64,000 nt of DNA from Flavobacterium sp. (GCF_024305175.1 NZ_JAMWYY010000006.1:21753-85752); one strand, 5' to 3'. Positions 17,196 through 26,007 are shown, numbered from the stretch's first letter. Program-made: numbers and translations. Notes: generated from the sequence alone by a model not told the origin.

Positions 17196-17860
17196 CAGGC
17201 TTTACAAACAGGCTGCAATCAGTTTTTCAGGAAAATGCATCGTGTCAAAATGCAGGAGCAATGCAAAAATATATGAAAGATAATTTTCCTTTTCTGGGCA
17301 TAAAGACTGATTTGCGAAGAGCTTTACTGAAGCAGGTTTGGCAAGAGCATAAAGATGAAGTGTCTCAACATCCGCGTAAACTGGCAAAACAGCTTTATGC
17401 ACTACCGCAACGTGAATACCATTACTGCACTATTGAAATACTGTTAAAAGAACTCAAAAAGAAATATCGTAAAGAAGACATAACACTAATTGAATTTATG
17501 CTGGTAAAGCACTCATGGTGGGATAGTGTGGATGTACTTGCAAAATATATGCTTGGTGACTATTTAAAGCAATACCCGGATGAAACACATATGGTGATAC
17601 AAAGGTTCTCAGATTCAGAAAATATGTGGCTTAACCGTAGTGCTATACTATTTCAGCTTGGTTATAAAAAAACTACTGATATGCATATCCTTTTCAGCGA
17701 ATGTTTAAAGCACAAACATTCTAAAGAGTTTTTTATTCAGAAAGCTATTGGCTGGGCGCTGCGCGAATATGGTAAAACCAATCCTGAAGCTGTACGTGAT
17801 TTTGTAAACGGAGCCGGATTAAAACCTTTAAGTGAACGGGAAGCTTTAAAAAATCTGTAA
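17192..17860 (+). CDS. DNA alkylation repair protein, AlkD-like HEAT-repeat family
   Basis: 222 residues, all-helical HEAT-like repeat protein. Family landmarks are PFLGIKTDLRR near residue 34, EYHYCTIEIL near 78, the conserved KHSWWDSVDVLA near 105-118, and WLNRSAILFQL followed by FIQKAIGWALREYGKTNP. AlkD-type proteins excise or bind 3-methyl- and 7-methyl-purines; Trp and Asp of the WWDSVD segment fit the active groove. The ATG overlaps the AcpH-like stop (ATGA), implying translational coupling. Confidence 0.9.
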   Translation: MTGFTNRLQSVFQENASCQNAGAMQKYMKDNFPFLGIKTDLRRALLKQVWQEHKDEVSQHPRKLAKQLYALPQREYHYCTIEILLKELKKKYRKEDITLIEFMLVKHSWWDSVDVLAKYMLGDYLKQYPDETHMVIQRFSDSENMWLNRSAILFQLGYKKTTDMHILFSECLKHKHSKEFFIQKAIGWALREYGKTNPEAVRDFVNGAGLKPLSEREALKNL

Positions 17861-17933
17861 AACCTGCTGTATTTTTTTTAAATGAAGTAACTTCGCAGTC
17901 TATACATTTTTTTCTAATTTTTCACCATAACAG

Positions 17934-19754
17934 ATGCTTAACCGTAACGTTTCAAAAGTCCGCTTGTTCTTCCGGAACAATGTCCGCCGCGTTGAAACTT
18001 TATTTTTTATTATTAAGAGCCTCCTTAGCGAAAGGCAGTTTATCTATGTTTCTGCCGTACTGGTATCTGTATCTACTGCTTTTGCTGTTATTGTGCTTAA
18101 GGGCTTTGCCCATAACGTGTTTCTTTTTGCCAATTATATAAACGGCTATTTAAAGCTGCCCTATATTAACAGTTTGCTGCCCATTGTTGGTATTATACTT
18201 ACTGTATTTGTAGTGCGTAAGGTTTTAGGTGGTAAAATAGAAAAAGGCAGCTCCCGCATACTATATGCTGTTGCAAAACGTGGCGGTATTATGCCCAGAA
18301 AGCAAATGTATGCGCAGATTGTAACAAGCTCATTAACGGTTGGCCTTGGCGGTTCGGCAGGATTAGAGTCGCCTATTACCATTACCGGGGCAGCGTTCGG
18401 CTCTAACTTTGCCCAAAAATACAAGCTAAGCAAGAAAGACAGAATATTACTTTTAGCATGTGGTGTGGCTGCCGGTATAGCGGCTGCATTTAACGCACCT
18501 ATAGCCGGTGTACTTTTTGCCATAGAGGTTGTCCTTGCCGATGTTAGCATAACCGCATTTATACCCATAATGATATCGGCTGCTACGGGTGCCATAGTAT
18601 CTACTGTAGTGCTTAATGAAGAAGTATTGCTCTCGTTCCGCCAACAGCATTCTTTTGATTACCATAACATTCCCTACTACATTATTTTAGGCATACTGGG
18701 TGGGTTGGTATCGGTTTACCATGCACGTAAATTCCAGAAGATAGAAGCCCATTTTGCTAAAATGCGCAACGGCGACTACCGTAAAGCACTTTATGGTGCT
18801 TTGCCGCTTGCAGCACTGATATTTTTACTGCCCACACTGTTTGGTGAAGGTTATGAAAGCATAAAAGTTTTGGCAAACCCCAACCCGGAAGCATTACTTA
18901 ATAACACCGTTTTAGAAGAATTTAAACACAACGGCTGGGTTTTACTCGCTTTTGTAGGCGTTACCATGCTGGTGAAGGTATATGCAACGGGGCTTACACT
19001 CTCAAGCGGGGGTAACGGTGGTAACTTTGCACCATCATTATTTGTAGGCAGCTATCTCGGTTTTTTTGTAGCTAAGTTTGTACACCTGATAGGGCTTGAC
19101 AGAGATTTACCAGTAGGCAATTTTACCATAGTAGGTATGGCGGGTATACTAAGCGGACTGTTTCATGCACCGCTTACAGCTATCTTCCTCATCGGGGAAA
19201 TTACAGGTGGCTATAACCTGATGCTGCCGCTTATGATAGTATCATCTGTAAGCTTTGCTGTATCGAAACAGTTTGAAAAACACTCTATGGATATTAAGCA
19301 CCTTGCCGAAGAAGGCCAGGTATTTACCAGCGATAAAGACCGTAACATACTTTCGAGCATAGACCTGCTGGGCGTGGTAACAACCGATATAAAAACGATA
19401 CAGACAACGCATAAGCCGGATGATGTTATTAACCTGCTCTCTACCACCAGCCAAAACATTTTTGCCGTTACAGACGAAAAAAACAGGCTTATAGGCATTG
19501 TAGATTTTAACTCGATAAGACATTTGGTTTTTAGTCCCTTTAAAATTAAGTACAGTAAGCTGGAAGAAATGATAGCCGCACCGCGGGAGGTTGTTTCTTT
19601 AGAAGACTCTGTAGAGAGTATTATGGAAAAATTTGATGCTTCGGGAACTGATTACCTGCCCATACTTAAAGATGAGCGTTATTACGGCTTTGTATTTAAA
19701 TCTAAAATACTGGAAGCCTATCGCCAAAAGCTGAAGGAAATAGTTATTGAATAA
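17934..19754 (+). CDS. ClC family chloride channel/transporter with C-terminal CBS domains
   Basis: 606 residues: a ClC membrane domain (about 1-440) followed by a cytosolic pair of CBS motifs (about 465-600, VVTTDIKTIQTTHKPDDVINLL and EEMIAAPREVVSLEDSVESIM, quoted in part). Selectivity segments visible are VGLGGSAGLESP with the external gating Glu at residue 145, and GGNGGNFAPSLFVG. At the place of E. coli ClC-ec1 FIIEEMRP this protein has FAIEVVLA (residues 196-203), so the internal proton Glu position (E203) is Val199. This suggests a channel-like or uncoupled mode, by inference. CBS pairs bind adenine nucleotides in relatives. Confidence 0.93.
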   Translation: MLNRNVSKVRLFFRNNVRRVETLFFIIKSLLSERQFIYVSAVLVSVSTAFAVIVLKGFAHNVFLFANYINGYLKLPYINSLLPIVGIILTVFVVRKVLGGKIEKGSSRILYAVAKRGGIMPRKQMYAQIVTSSLTVGLGGSAGLESPITITGAAFGSNFAQKYKLSKKDRILLLACGVAAGIAAAFNAPIAGVLFAIEVVLADVSITAFIPIMISAATGAIVSTVVLNEEVLLSFRQQHSFDYHNIPYYIILGILGGLVSVYHARKFQKIEAHFAKMRNGDYRKALYGALPLAALIFLLPTLFGEGYESIKVLANPNPEALLNNTVLEEFKHNGWVLLAFVGVTMLVKVYATGLTLSSGGNGGNFAPSLFVGSYLGFFVAKFVHLIGLDRDLPVGNFTIVGMAGILSGLFHAPLTAIFLIGEITGGYNLMLPLMIVSSVSFAVSKQFEKHSMDIKHLAEEGQVFTSDKDRNILSSIDLLGVVTTDIKTIQTTHKPDDVINLLSTTSQNIFAVTDEKNRLIGIVDFNSIRHLVFSPFKIKYSKLEEMIAAPREVVSLEDSVESIMEKFDASGTDYLPILKDERYYGFVFKSKILEAYRQKLKEIVIE

Positions 19755-19835
19755 ACCTGCTGCAAAACAAACGTTTAAGTTACGTTAAACTGCACCGCGC
19801 TGCCATAATGGTTTAATACTTTTACAGTACAACTT

Positions 19836-20771
19836 ATGGCTATGGAAAACCAACAGACTTTTGATGTAATTATTATAGGCGGAAGCTACGCGGGGCTTTC
19901 TGCAGCACTTGCATTGGGGCGCTCCCTGCGCAACGTACTGGTGATAGATAATGGTAACCCCTGCAACGCTCAGGCACCCGAATCGCATAATTTTATCACA
20001 CAGGATGGCGAAACGCCATTTGCCATACGCGAAAAAGCTAAAGCACAACTTAAAAATTATTCTACCGTTCATTTTCTGGAAGAAACAGTAACTGATGCTT
20101 TTGAAGAGGGTAATAGTTTTACTGTATCGACAAAAGCAAACAGCAGCTTTACTGCTAAAAAACTATTATTTACTACCGGGGTTACAGATACCCTACCCAA
20201 TATAGAGGGCTTTGCCGAATGCTGGGGCAAAAGCATACTGCACTGCCCCTACTGCCACGGATATGAGGTGGCGGGCAAAAGGCTTGGCGTAATAGGCAAT
20301 GGCGATATGGGCTTTGAAATGGCTAAAACCATTTGCCACTGGGCCGGCGAACTTACGCTATTTACCAACGGCACCAGCACATTAAGCGATGAAGAAGTTT
20401 TACTGCTTAATAACCGTAATATTAAAGTGGTTGAAAATGAAATATGCGCTATTGAGCATAATAACGGATATGTAAGCCAGCTTACATTTGATGATACCGA
20501 GCCTGAGTATATGGATGCACTCTTCACCCAACTGCCATTTGTGCAGCAATGTTCTATCCCTGAGAAAATGGGCTGCGAGTTTACTGAGCATGGTTTTATA
20601 CAGGTAAGCAAAACTATGGAAACATCGGTGCCGGGAGTATATGCGGCAGGCGACTGCCTCACGCTGTTCCGTTCTGTGGCTAATGCTGTTGCAGCGGGTA
20701 ACAAAGCAGGGGCAACCATCAATAAACAGTTTATTGCAGAAGCATTTAAATTGGAAAAAATAAAGGCATAA
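19836..20771 (+). CDS. NAD(P)/FAD-dependent oxidoreductase, thioredoxin-reductase-like
   Basis: 311 residues. The N-terminal FAD-binding Rossmann motif is VIIIGGSYAGLSAALALGRS. A redox-active CPYC occurs in LHCPYCHGYEV near residue 137. The NAD(P) domain motif is GVIGNGDMGFEMA and the C-terminal FAD motif is VYAAGDCLTLFRSVANAVAAG. This is the short form found in many Bacteroidota, lacking the exact CAxC of true TrxB; its partner could be a thioredoxin or a bacilliredoxin. Met at 19842 is an alternative start. A strong terminator follows. Confidence 0.9.
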   Translation: MAMENQQTFDVIIIGGSYAGLSAALALGRSLRNVLVIDNGNPCNAQAPESHNFITQDGETPFAIREKAKAQLKNYSTVHFLEETVTDAFEEGNSFTVSTKANSSFTAKKLLFTTGVTDTLPNIEGFAECWGKSILHCPYCHGYEVAGKRLGVIGNGDMGFEMAKTICHWAGELTLFTNGTSTLSDEEVLLLNNRNIKVVENEICAIEHNNGYVSQLTFDDTEPEYMDALFTQLPFVQQCSIPEKMGCEFTEHGFIQVSKTMETSVPGVYAAGDCLTLFRSVANAVAAGNKAGATINKQFIAEAFKLEKIKA

Positions 20772-20801
20772 AAAAACCGCCTCTTGTGTTGAGGCGGTTT
20801 G
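20771..20801 (+). terminator. Terminator of the flavoprotein gene
   Basis: AAAAAACCGCCTC / GAGGCGGTTT inverted repeat with loop TTGTGTT, right at the stop codon. Being A-rich on one side and T-rich on the other, it could act in both directions with the convergent transaldolase gene. Confidence 0.8.
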
Positions 20802-20811
20802 TATATAGTTT

Positions 20812-20837
20812 AGATTTCTCCATTTCAGTCGAAATGG
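20812..20837. repeat. Partial copy of the intergenic inverted-repeat element
   Basis: AGATTTCTC followed by CCATTTC-AGTC-GAAATGG. Both pieces also build the nested repeat at 1248-1322, here rearranged into a shorter hairpin between the flavoprotein and transaldolase genes. Confidence 0.6.
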
Positions 20838-20878
20838 AAATGCATTTCTATATTGATCTTTGATTTGTTCAGTATTTA

Positions 20879-21535
20879 TTACTTGTTACCCTTTTCGTAA
20901 TCAGCAATAAACTGGGCAAGGCCAGAGTCGGTAAGCGGGTGCTTTAAAAGCCCTGTAATGGCGCTAAGCGGCCCGGTCATAACATCGGCACCAATCTTGG
21001 CACAGTTCACTATATGCATAGTATGGCGAACCGAAGCAGCAAGTATCTGCGTTTCGAATGCGTAGTTATCATATATCTGGCGTATCTCGTCTATCAGGTT
21101 AAGACCGTCTGTAGAGATATCATCCAAACGCCCTATAAAAGGAGAAACATAGGTTGCTCCCGCTTTTGCTGCCAACAATGCCTGCCCTGCACTAAACACA
21201 AGGGTTACATTGGTTTTTATCCCACGGTCTGCAAAATATTTGGCTGCTTTTACACCATCCTGTGTCATTGGTAGTTTAACTACTATCTGCTCGTGCAGTT
21301 CGGCAAGCTCCTCGCCTTCTTTAATCATGCCTTCAAAATCTACAGCATTTACTTCGGCACTTACATCGCCTTCCACTATATTGCAGATGTCTACATAGTG
21401 CTTAAGGATGTTATTTTTACCTGTTATACCCTCTTTTGCCATAAGCGAAGGGTTTGTGGTAACGCCATCTAAAACGCCAAGTGCCTGTGCTTCCCTTATC
21501 TGGTCGAGGTTAGCTGTATCAATAAAAAATTTCAT
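20879..21535 (-). CDS. Transaldolase, TalC/FSA-type short form
   Basis: 218 residues from the ATG at 21535 ([16 protein letters not shown]). TIM-barrel aldolase of the pentose phosphate pathway. The Schiff-base Lys lies in IVVKLPMT (about residue 86). The SPFIGRLDD segment has Phe where fructose-6-phosphate aldolases carry Tyr, which favours transaldolase activity. An in-frame upstream Met at 21595 runs into the upstream gene and is unlikely. The barrel-protein gene ends 25 bases upstream on the same strand, so the two may share a transcript. Confidence 0.93.
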   Translation of the reverse strand: MKFFIDTANLDQIREAQALGVLDGVTTNPSLMAKEGITGKNNILKHYVDICNIVEGDVSAEVNAVDFEGMIKEGEELAELHEQIVVKLPMTQDGVKAAKYFADRGIKTNVTLVFSAGQALLAAKAGATYVSPFIGRLDDISTDGLNLIDEIRQIYDNYAFETQILAASVRHTMHIVNCAKIGADVMTGPLSAITGLLKHPLTDSGLAQFIADYEKGNK

Positions 21536-21560
21536 ATTATAAAAATTATGTTGTTTCTGT

Positions 21561-22268
21561 TTAAAAACGGTAACATGCCGATATACCGGCATCAAACCTG
21601 TTTACGGAACGCATATCATCATCCAGTAAATCTATATTGGCATCATAGTTACCCGGGCCTGTTACATTTAACCCGAACACGATACCTGTTGTATAGCTTA
21701 TTTTAGGCCCTATTACAAAATTATCAATAATTTCATACCTGTAGCTTAATGAGCTCAAAAAGCCTATACCGCCTCCCCTTATTTCATAAAGTTCAGGATA
21801 ATAGGCATCCTCCTTATATCGGATGTACCCAATAGCCTGCTCCAGGTTAAGCTCATGGCGGGTATTTTCAGGCAATCTGAAGTTAACCATGTAAGATGGT
21901 GCATACAATGAAACGCTTACCTCATTCCTTACATCAGTTATGCCGATAGGTTCATAATCATTGCCCGGTGCATAAGCATATACATTACTCGTTTCCATAT
22001 CGGTTGAATAGTTGGTATATACAAAACCGATACAATTGTAATTATCCAGTTTGTAATACAGGCTAACATCTAATGTAAGCCCCCTGTTATTTTCACGTCG
22101 ATAATCCCTCTCCCAGTCATTGTAGTATTCATAACTCCCTGAAAAGCCAATGCCGTAATGCACACCAACATTTAACAGGAAGCCTTCCTGGCTTTCTGTA
22201 TAATCCTGTGCCGTAGCCGTAAATACACCTGCTGCCAAAAGCACCAGCGATAGTAAAATTTTTCTCAT
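21561..22268 (-). CDS. Hypothetical outer-membrane beta-barrel protein
   Basis: 235 residues with a signal peptide ([21 protein letters not shown]). The mature part alternates polar and aromatic residues ([36 protein letters not shown]) and ends SACYRF with a terminal Phe, all typical of small outer-membrane beta-barrels inserted by the BAM machinery. No named family is recognised. It is read on the minus strand ahead of transaldolase with a 25-base gap, and has a possible promoter at 22294-22325. Confidence 0.78.
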   Translation of the reverse strand: MRKILLSLVLLAAGVFTATAQDYTESQEGFLLNVGVHYGIGFSGSYEYYNDWERDYRRENNRGLTLDVSLYYKLDNYNCIGFVYTNYSTDMETSNVYAYAPGNDYEPIGITDVRNEVSVSLYAPSYMVNFRLPENTRHELNLEQAIGYIRYKEDAYYPELYEIRGGGIGFLSSLSYRYEIIDNFVIGPKISYTTGIVFGLNVTGPGNYDANIDLLDDDMRSVNRFDAGISACYRF

Positions 22269-22293
22269 TTGTGTTTTAATTGGTTGACGGCCG

Positions 22294-22325
22294 CAAAACT
22301 ACAATTTATAATGATTCATCAGCAA
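22294..22325 (-). promoter_or_regulatory. Possible promoter of the barrel-protein gene
   Basis: The minus strand reads TTG (22325-22323), a 21-base spacer, then TAGTTTTG (22301-22294), 26 bases before the ATG. The spacer is 1-2 bases longer than the usual 19-20, and the site overlaps the 3' end of the SDR gene. Confidence 0.45.
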
Positions 22326-23105
22326 TTTTTCGTAAACCTTGTCCGGCAATACTCTTTTAAGGACAATAGAAAACTTTTGCATAAAGGCGCCTACCTTATA
22401 ATGCACTTTTGGGTTGGGGTCTTTCATAATGGCATAAACCGCTTCTGCCATTTCATCGGGGTTGCTGCCGGAAGTTACATGCTCGTTCATCATTTGCAGG
22501 GTGCGCCCGTAGCTTTCTTCATAAGCCGAACCCTTAACAAGCGACGCATGGTAACGCCTGTCGGCAATATTAGTGGCAAAATCGCCCGGCGCAACATTGG
22601 TAATGGTAATGCCAAAACCTTTAACCTCCATGCGCAGTGCCTCGGTTATCAGTTCAAGCGCGCCCTTAGAAGCCGAATATACACTGCGGTAGGGCAATCC
22701 CATATATCCGGCAATAGAAGTTACATTGATTATAAGCCCAAACTTTTGGCTGCGCATGTGCGGCAAAACAGCCTTCATTACTTCTATCGGGCCAAAAAGG
22801 TTGGTTTCAAAGTTATTTTTTATTTCAGAAGCGGGTATTTCTTCAAGTGGCCCTGTTATGCCTACACCTGCATTGTTTATAAGTACATCTACCCTGCCTT
22901 CAAGTTGTATCAGCTCTGCAATGGCTGCCTTTATACTTTCGGCATCACGAACATCCAGTTTTATGAGCGGAAACGGGGAACCTGCTACATTTTCAGGGTT
23001 ACGGCTTGTGCCATATACGGTATAACCTTTCTCTTTAAGGAAAACACCTATAGATTTTCCCAAACCGGAAGAGCCACCTGTAATCAGTACCACTTTTTTT
23101 TCCAT
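22299..23105 (-). CDS. SDR family oxidoreductase
   Basis: 268 residues from the ATG at 23105 (MEKKVVLITGGSSGLGKS). Classical short-chain dehydrogenase: cofactor motif TGGSSGLG, NNAGVGI near residue 87, a catalytic Ser in NVTSIAGYMG and YSASK (YxxxK). The later GFGITITNVAPGDFATN segment is also typical. The Arg in YGTSRNPEN after the second strand suggests NADP(H). A 26-residue upstream extension to 23183 would run through the SRP RNA terminator and is rejected. Substrate unknown. Confidence 0.92.
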   Translation of the reverse strand: MEKKVVLITGGSSGLGKSIGVFLKEKGYTVYGTSRNPENVAGSPFPLIKLDVRDAESIKAAIAELIQLEGRVDVLINNAGVGITGPLEEIPASEIKNNFETNLFGPIEVMKAVLPHMRSQKFGLIINVTSIAGYMGLPYRSVYSASKGALELITEALRMEVKGFGITITNVAPGDFATNIADRRYHASLVKGSAYEESYGRTLQMMNEHVTSGSNPDEMAEAVYAIMKDPNPKVHYKVGAFMQKFSIVLKRVLPDKVYEKLLMNHYKL

Positions 23106-23140
23106 TGCTGTGCTTTTTGTAATGTCCAAAAATAAAAAAA

Positions 23141-23155
23141 TCTCCGCGTGGGAGA
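23141..23155 (-). terminator. Terminator of the SRP RNA
   Basis: On the minus strand TCTCC-CACGC-GGAGA is followed by seven T, about 25 bases beyond the SRP RNA 3' end. The T-run lies between the RNA and the SDR gene. Confidence 0.75.
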
Positions 23156-23178
23156 CCTCATCAAATAAAACAAAAAAT

Positions 23179-23274
23179 GGCAAGCGACCTACATCGCACC
23201 GCTACAACCGCATACCTTTGCTGTGTTCCCACCCTGGAGGATTCTGCAGGAGCTGGTCGTGTAGGACTTGCCGG
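23179..23274 (-). ncRNA. ffs: Signal recognition particle RNA, small bacterial type
   Basis: Read on the minus strand, this 96-base stretch has closing arms CCGGCAAG...CTTGCC and an apical segment AGGGTGGGAACACAGCAAAGG. That segment holds a GGAA tetraloop closed by GTG/CAC and the conserved asymmetric AGCA side that binds Ffh. Internal GACCAGCTCCTGC and GCGGTTGTAGCGGTGCGATGT fit the flavobacterial SRP RNA pattern as I know it. A perfect promoter lies directly upstream and a hairpin terminator downstream. Ends are estimated to within a few bases. Confidence 0.88.
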
Positions 23275-23276
23275 TG

Positions 23277-23306
23277 CAAAGATACTATATTTTTATATTT
23301 TTGCAA
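23277..23306 (-). promoter_or_regulatory. Promoter of the SRP RNA gene
   Basis: Minus strand: TTG (23306-23304), spacer of exactly 19 bases, TATCTTTG (23284-23277). This matches the Bacteroidota sigma-70 consensus TTG-N19-TAnnTTTG without mismatch, with the RNA starting a few bases downstream. Confidence 0.85.
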
Positions 23307-23361
23307 GGCAATTGGCGTTTTAAGAATACAATTGTATATTGCTTTAACTATAAATACAAAC

Positions 23362-24414
23362 ATGAAAACACTTAAAGTATTAGCTTTCATTTCGTTGGCA
23401 GCAGCACTAAATTCGTGTAAAGATGACGAAACGGTAAAAAATAATTTATTCAGCATAGATACTTCTGCCATGAAGCAGCAATACCAGCCGCAGGAAAGAC
23501 TTTCTTTAAAGCTGGTAAACAGCAAAAATAAAGAAATTGACTCTATAGCCTATTTTATAAATGATACAAGGGCTGGCTCTGTAAAAGGAAATGCACCGCT
23601 TGACATTGCGCTTAACGGAAAAAAGTTTGGTTACCAGAATATAAAAGCGGTTGTGTATTATGATGGCGATAATGCTGAAACAACAGGGCGTATTGAACTT
23701 GTGAGTGATGTAAAGCCTGAATTGCTGGAATATGAAATTGTAAATGTATATCCGCATGATATACAAGCCTACACACAGGGGCTTGAGTTTTACCGTGACA
23801 CACTTTATGAAGGGACAGGCCGCTACCAGCACTCCAGCCTGCGTAAAGTAAATTATAAAACCGGAGAGGTTTACAAGAAGGTTGAGCAGGAAGGCAGGTA
23901 TTTTGGCGAAGGTATAACCGTACTTAACAACAAGGTGTACCAACTTACCTGGCGCGAAAAAACCGGCTTTATATATAATGCCGATACTTTTGAGAAGATT
24001 AAAGAGTTCAACTATTTTAAAGATATTGAGGGCTGGGGGTTAACAAATGATGGTACACACCTGTACCAAAGCGACGGCACCGAGAAAATATGGAAGCTGG
24101 ACCCTGAAACGCTTAAGGAGGTTGACTATATAAATGTATATACCAACAACAGCAAAATTAAGGCAGTTAACGAACTGGAGTGGATTGACGGCAAGATATA
24201 CGGCAACGTTTACCAACAGGATGCTATTGCCATTATAAACCCTGCTACCGGCGCGGTAGAGCACATCATCAACTTTACAGGGTTAAAACAGCAGGTTACC
24301 AAACATCCTGACCTTGATGTACTTAATGGTATTGCCTACAACCCAAAAACCAAAACTATTTTTGTAACCGGTAAAAACTGGGATAAAATGTTTGAAATAA
24401 AAATCAAGCAGTAA
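23362..24414 (+). CDS. Glutaminyl-peptide cyclotransferase, lipoprotein
   Basis: 350 residues from the ATG at 23362 (MKTLKVLAFISLAAALNSCKDD). The lipobox-like LNSC indicates a lipid-anchored protein. After a pre-domain of about 110 residues comes a beta-propeller of the plant/bacterial glutaminyl cyclase family, with PHDIQAYTQGLEFYRDTLYEGTG near residue 125 (quoted in part), REKTGFIYN and the GIAYNPKTKTIFVTGKNWDKM finish. The enzyme converts N-terminal Gln to pyroglutamate; many T9SS cargo proteins have N-terminal Gln after signal cleavage, so a link to export is plausible but inferred. Confidence 0.9.
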   Translation: MKTLKVLAFISLAAALNSCKDDETVKNNLFSIDTSAMKQQYQPQERLSLKLVNSKNKEIDSIAYFINDTRAGSVKGNAPLDIALNGKKFGYQNIKAVVYYDGDNAETTGRIELVSDVKPELLEYEIVNVYPHDIQAYTQGLEFYRDTLYEGTGRYQHSSLRKVNYKTGEVYKKVEQEGRYFGEGITVLNNKVYQLTWREKTGFIYNADTFEKIKEFNYFKDIEGWGLTNDGTHLYQSDGTEKIWKLDPETLKEVDYINVYTNNSKIKAVNELEWIDGKIYGNVYQQDAIAIINPATGAVEHIINFTGLKQQVTKHPDLDVLNGIAYNPKTKTIFVTGKNWDKMFEIKIKQ

Positions 24415-24417
24415 TAG

Positions 24418-24651
24418 TTAATCCGCGCTTCGCATTTGTTTTATCCTGTGGATAATTATAAACATTAAAAAAACTGCAAGGGGCATATATTTAAAGAAGC
24501 TGCTAAGTAAACGTTGTGTATCTGAAGAGAATGTAAAGTTGTTCATAACAAGATACTCTATCAGCACAAAGGCGGCAATGAGAAGCATAAACTGAAGCAG
24601 CCTTGTAAAGAAATAGCCTATTGCCCTGATGATTGCTTTAATTATTTCCAT
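24418..24651 (-). CDS. Small hypothetical membrane protein
   Basis: 77 residues with two predicted transmembrane helices (about 14-32, RLLQFMLLIAAFVLIEYLV, and 51-68, KYMPLAVFLMFIIIHRI) separated by a short polar loop. The ends are basic. No family recognised. It is convergent with the cyclotransferase gene, with only 3 bases between the stops and no hairpin there. A terminator separates it from the fasciclin gene upstream. Confidence 0.7.
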   Translation of the reverse strand: MEIIKAIIRAIGYFFTRLLQFMLLIAAFVLIEYLVMNNFTFSSDTQRLLSSFFKYMPLAVFLMFIIIHRIKQMRSAD

Positions 24652-24678
24652 AGTTTTAGCTTTTCATCAAAATTAATA

Positions 24679-24712
24679 AAAAAAGCCTCCCGCACAAACA
24701 GGGAGGCTTTCG
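24679..24712 (-). terminator. Terminator of the fasciclin gene
   Basis: Inverted repeat AAAGCCTCCC / GGGAGGCTTT with loop GCACAAACA and an A-run on the plus strand, i.e. a T-tail for minus-strand transcription, 35 bases beyond the stop at 24747. Confidence 0.85.
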
Positions 24713-24746
24713 GCTAAAATAATATATATAAAAACGGGGGGATACA

Positions 24747-25304
24747 CTATTTGTGCATTAACACAGTGTCAACAACATGAATTACGCCATTGCTTTGGTT
24801 TACATCTGCAATGGTTATTTTAGCTTTACCGCCTTTTTCATCTATTACCACAAGGTCTTTGCCTTCCATTTTAAATACCAGTTTACCTCCCTGTACAGTT
24901 TTGGCTTCATAAGTACCACCGTTCTTTTTAATTGCAGCCATAATATCGGCAGCACTCCAGTTACCTGCTACAACATGATACGTAAGCACACCCTGAAGCA
25001 TAGCCTTGTTTTCAGGTTTTAAAAGTGTCTGCACAGTACCGGCCGGCAGTTTATCGAAAGCGGCATTAACAGGTGCAAAAACAGTAAAAGGGCCTTTACC
25101 CTGCAGTGTTTCTACCAGCCCGGCTGCTTTTACGGCTGCAACAAGCGTAGTGTGGTCTTTAGAGTTTACTGCATTTTCTATAATGTTTTTAGAAGGATAC
25201 ATGGGCGCACCGCCCACTGTTTTTGCTTTTTGTGCAAAAGTAGTTGTGCCGCACATTAGCGTGAATGCAAAGATTGCCGCAGATAAAAATTTCAGAGTTT
25301 TCAT
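24747..25304 (-). CDS. Fasciclin domain-containing secreted protein
   Basis: 185 residues. Signal peptide MKTLKFLSAAIFAFTLMCGTTTFAQ, then one fasciclin (FAS1) domain, about residues 42-183. The two family boxes are present: GPFTVFAPVNAAFDKLP (H1) and NGVIHVVDTVLM (H2), with the central YHVVAGN. FAS1 proteins mediate adhesion or interact with surface polymers. It is monocistronic, with its own terminator. Confidence 0.93.
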   Translation of the reverse strand: MKTLKFLSAAIFAFTLMCGTTTFAQKAKTVGGAPMYPSKNIIENAVNSKDHTTLVAAVKAAGLVETLQGKGPFTVFAPVNAAFDKLPAGTVQTLLKPENKAMLQGVLTYHVVAGNWSAADIMAAIKKNGGTYEAKTVQGGKLVFKMEGKDLVVIDEKGGKAKITIADVNQSNGVIHVVDTVLMHK

Positions 25305-25390
25305 AATTGATTGCTTTTAAGTTATAGCATCATATACGTTGACTGAAACAGTGCAGTTTTAAGCTTAAAACAGATTTTGGAAAATATTAA

Positions 25391-25990
25391 CTATTGTAAT
25401 GTAAAGAACAGAGAATCCTTAATTATCTCATTTTGTAAAAAAGTAGCTTTTGGTGTAGTTCCATACCTTACACTCCCACTGTTTAAATTTATATGCTTAC
25501 TTAAAATAAGACCTAAATCTTCATTTAAATAGTAATTCGTAAAACCAGATTCTACAGTAGTTTGTCTTTTGTATTTACATTTCCTTATTTCGTATATAGT
25601 GTCATTATAACGGATAAACTTTGATGCTGAAGGTTTAAATATATATCGGTTAAAAAGGATTGAATCTTTTTTAAATTGTAACGTATCATGAAAACTTGCC
25701 TGCGCATCATAGATAAACATAACACCGTTTCTATAATAATATTTATCAACTGTAAAGTCTAACAATTCAGCTTCGTTATCGTTTAAAATATTATGTTCCA
25801 ATTCGTAATTATCCTGTCTGTATAATTTGAATCTATCGCTAAATGTTATTCTTCTTAAAGGATTTGTTTGAACAAAAAATGGTATTTCCTTAACTAAATA
25901 GGTATCAACATCATTGGAAACGTTTTTTTCGTTATTACCACAATTAGCAAATATCAATGACATTATGATAGATGAAAATATTTTTTTCAT
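25391..25990 (-). CDS. Hypothetical lipoprotein
   Basis: 199 residues. The N-terminus MKKIFSSIIMSLIFANCGNNEK has a lipobox-like FANC, so lipid attachment at Cys17 is likely. The mature part is rich in Asn, Tyr and Lys with no recognised domain. It reads like the small AT-rich accessory lipoproteins common in Flavobacteriaceae. It is transcribed in the same direction as rpsA but separated from it by a terminator. Confidence 0.7.
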   Translation of the reverse strand: MKKIFSSIIMSLIFANCGNNEKNVSNDVDTYLVKEIPFFVQTNPLRRITFSDRFKLYRQDNYELEHNILNDNEAELLDFTVDKYYYRNGVMFIYDAQASFHDTLQFKKDSILFNRYIFKPSASKFIRYNDTIYEIRKCKYKRQTTVESGFTNYYLNEDLGLILSKHINLNSGSVRYGTTPKATFLQNEIIKDSLFFTLQ

Positions 25991-26007
25991 ATTTGATAAG
26001 TTAAATT

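Noticed and set aside
22269..23135. Plus-strand open frame of 288 codons opposite the SDR gene
   Set aside because: It is antisense to a clearly conserved SDR with intact motifs; its own translation is rich in His, Cys and Tyr and shows no family motif.
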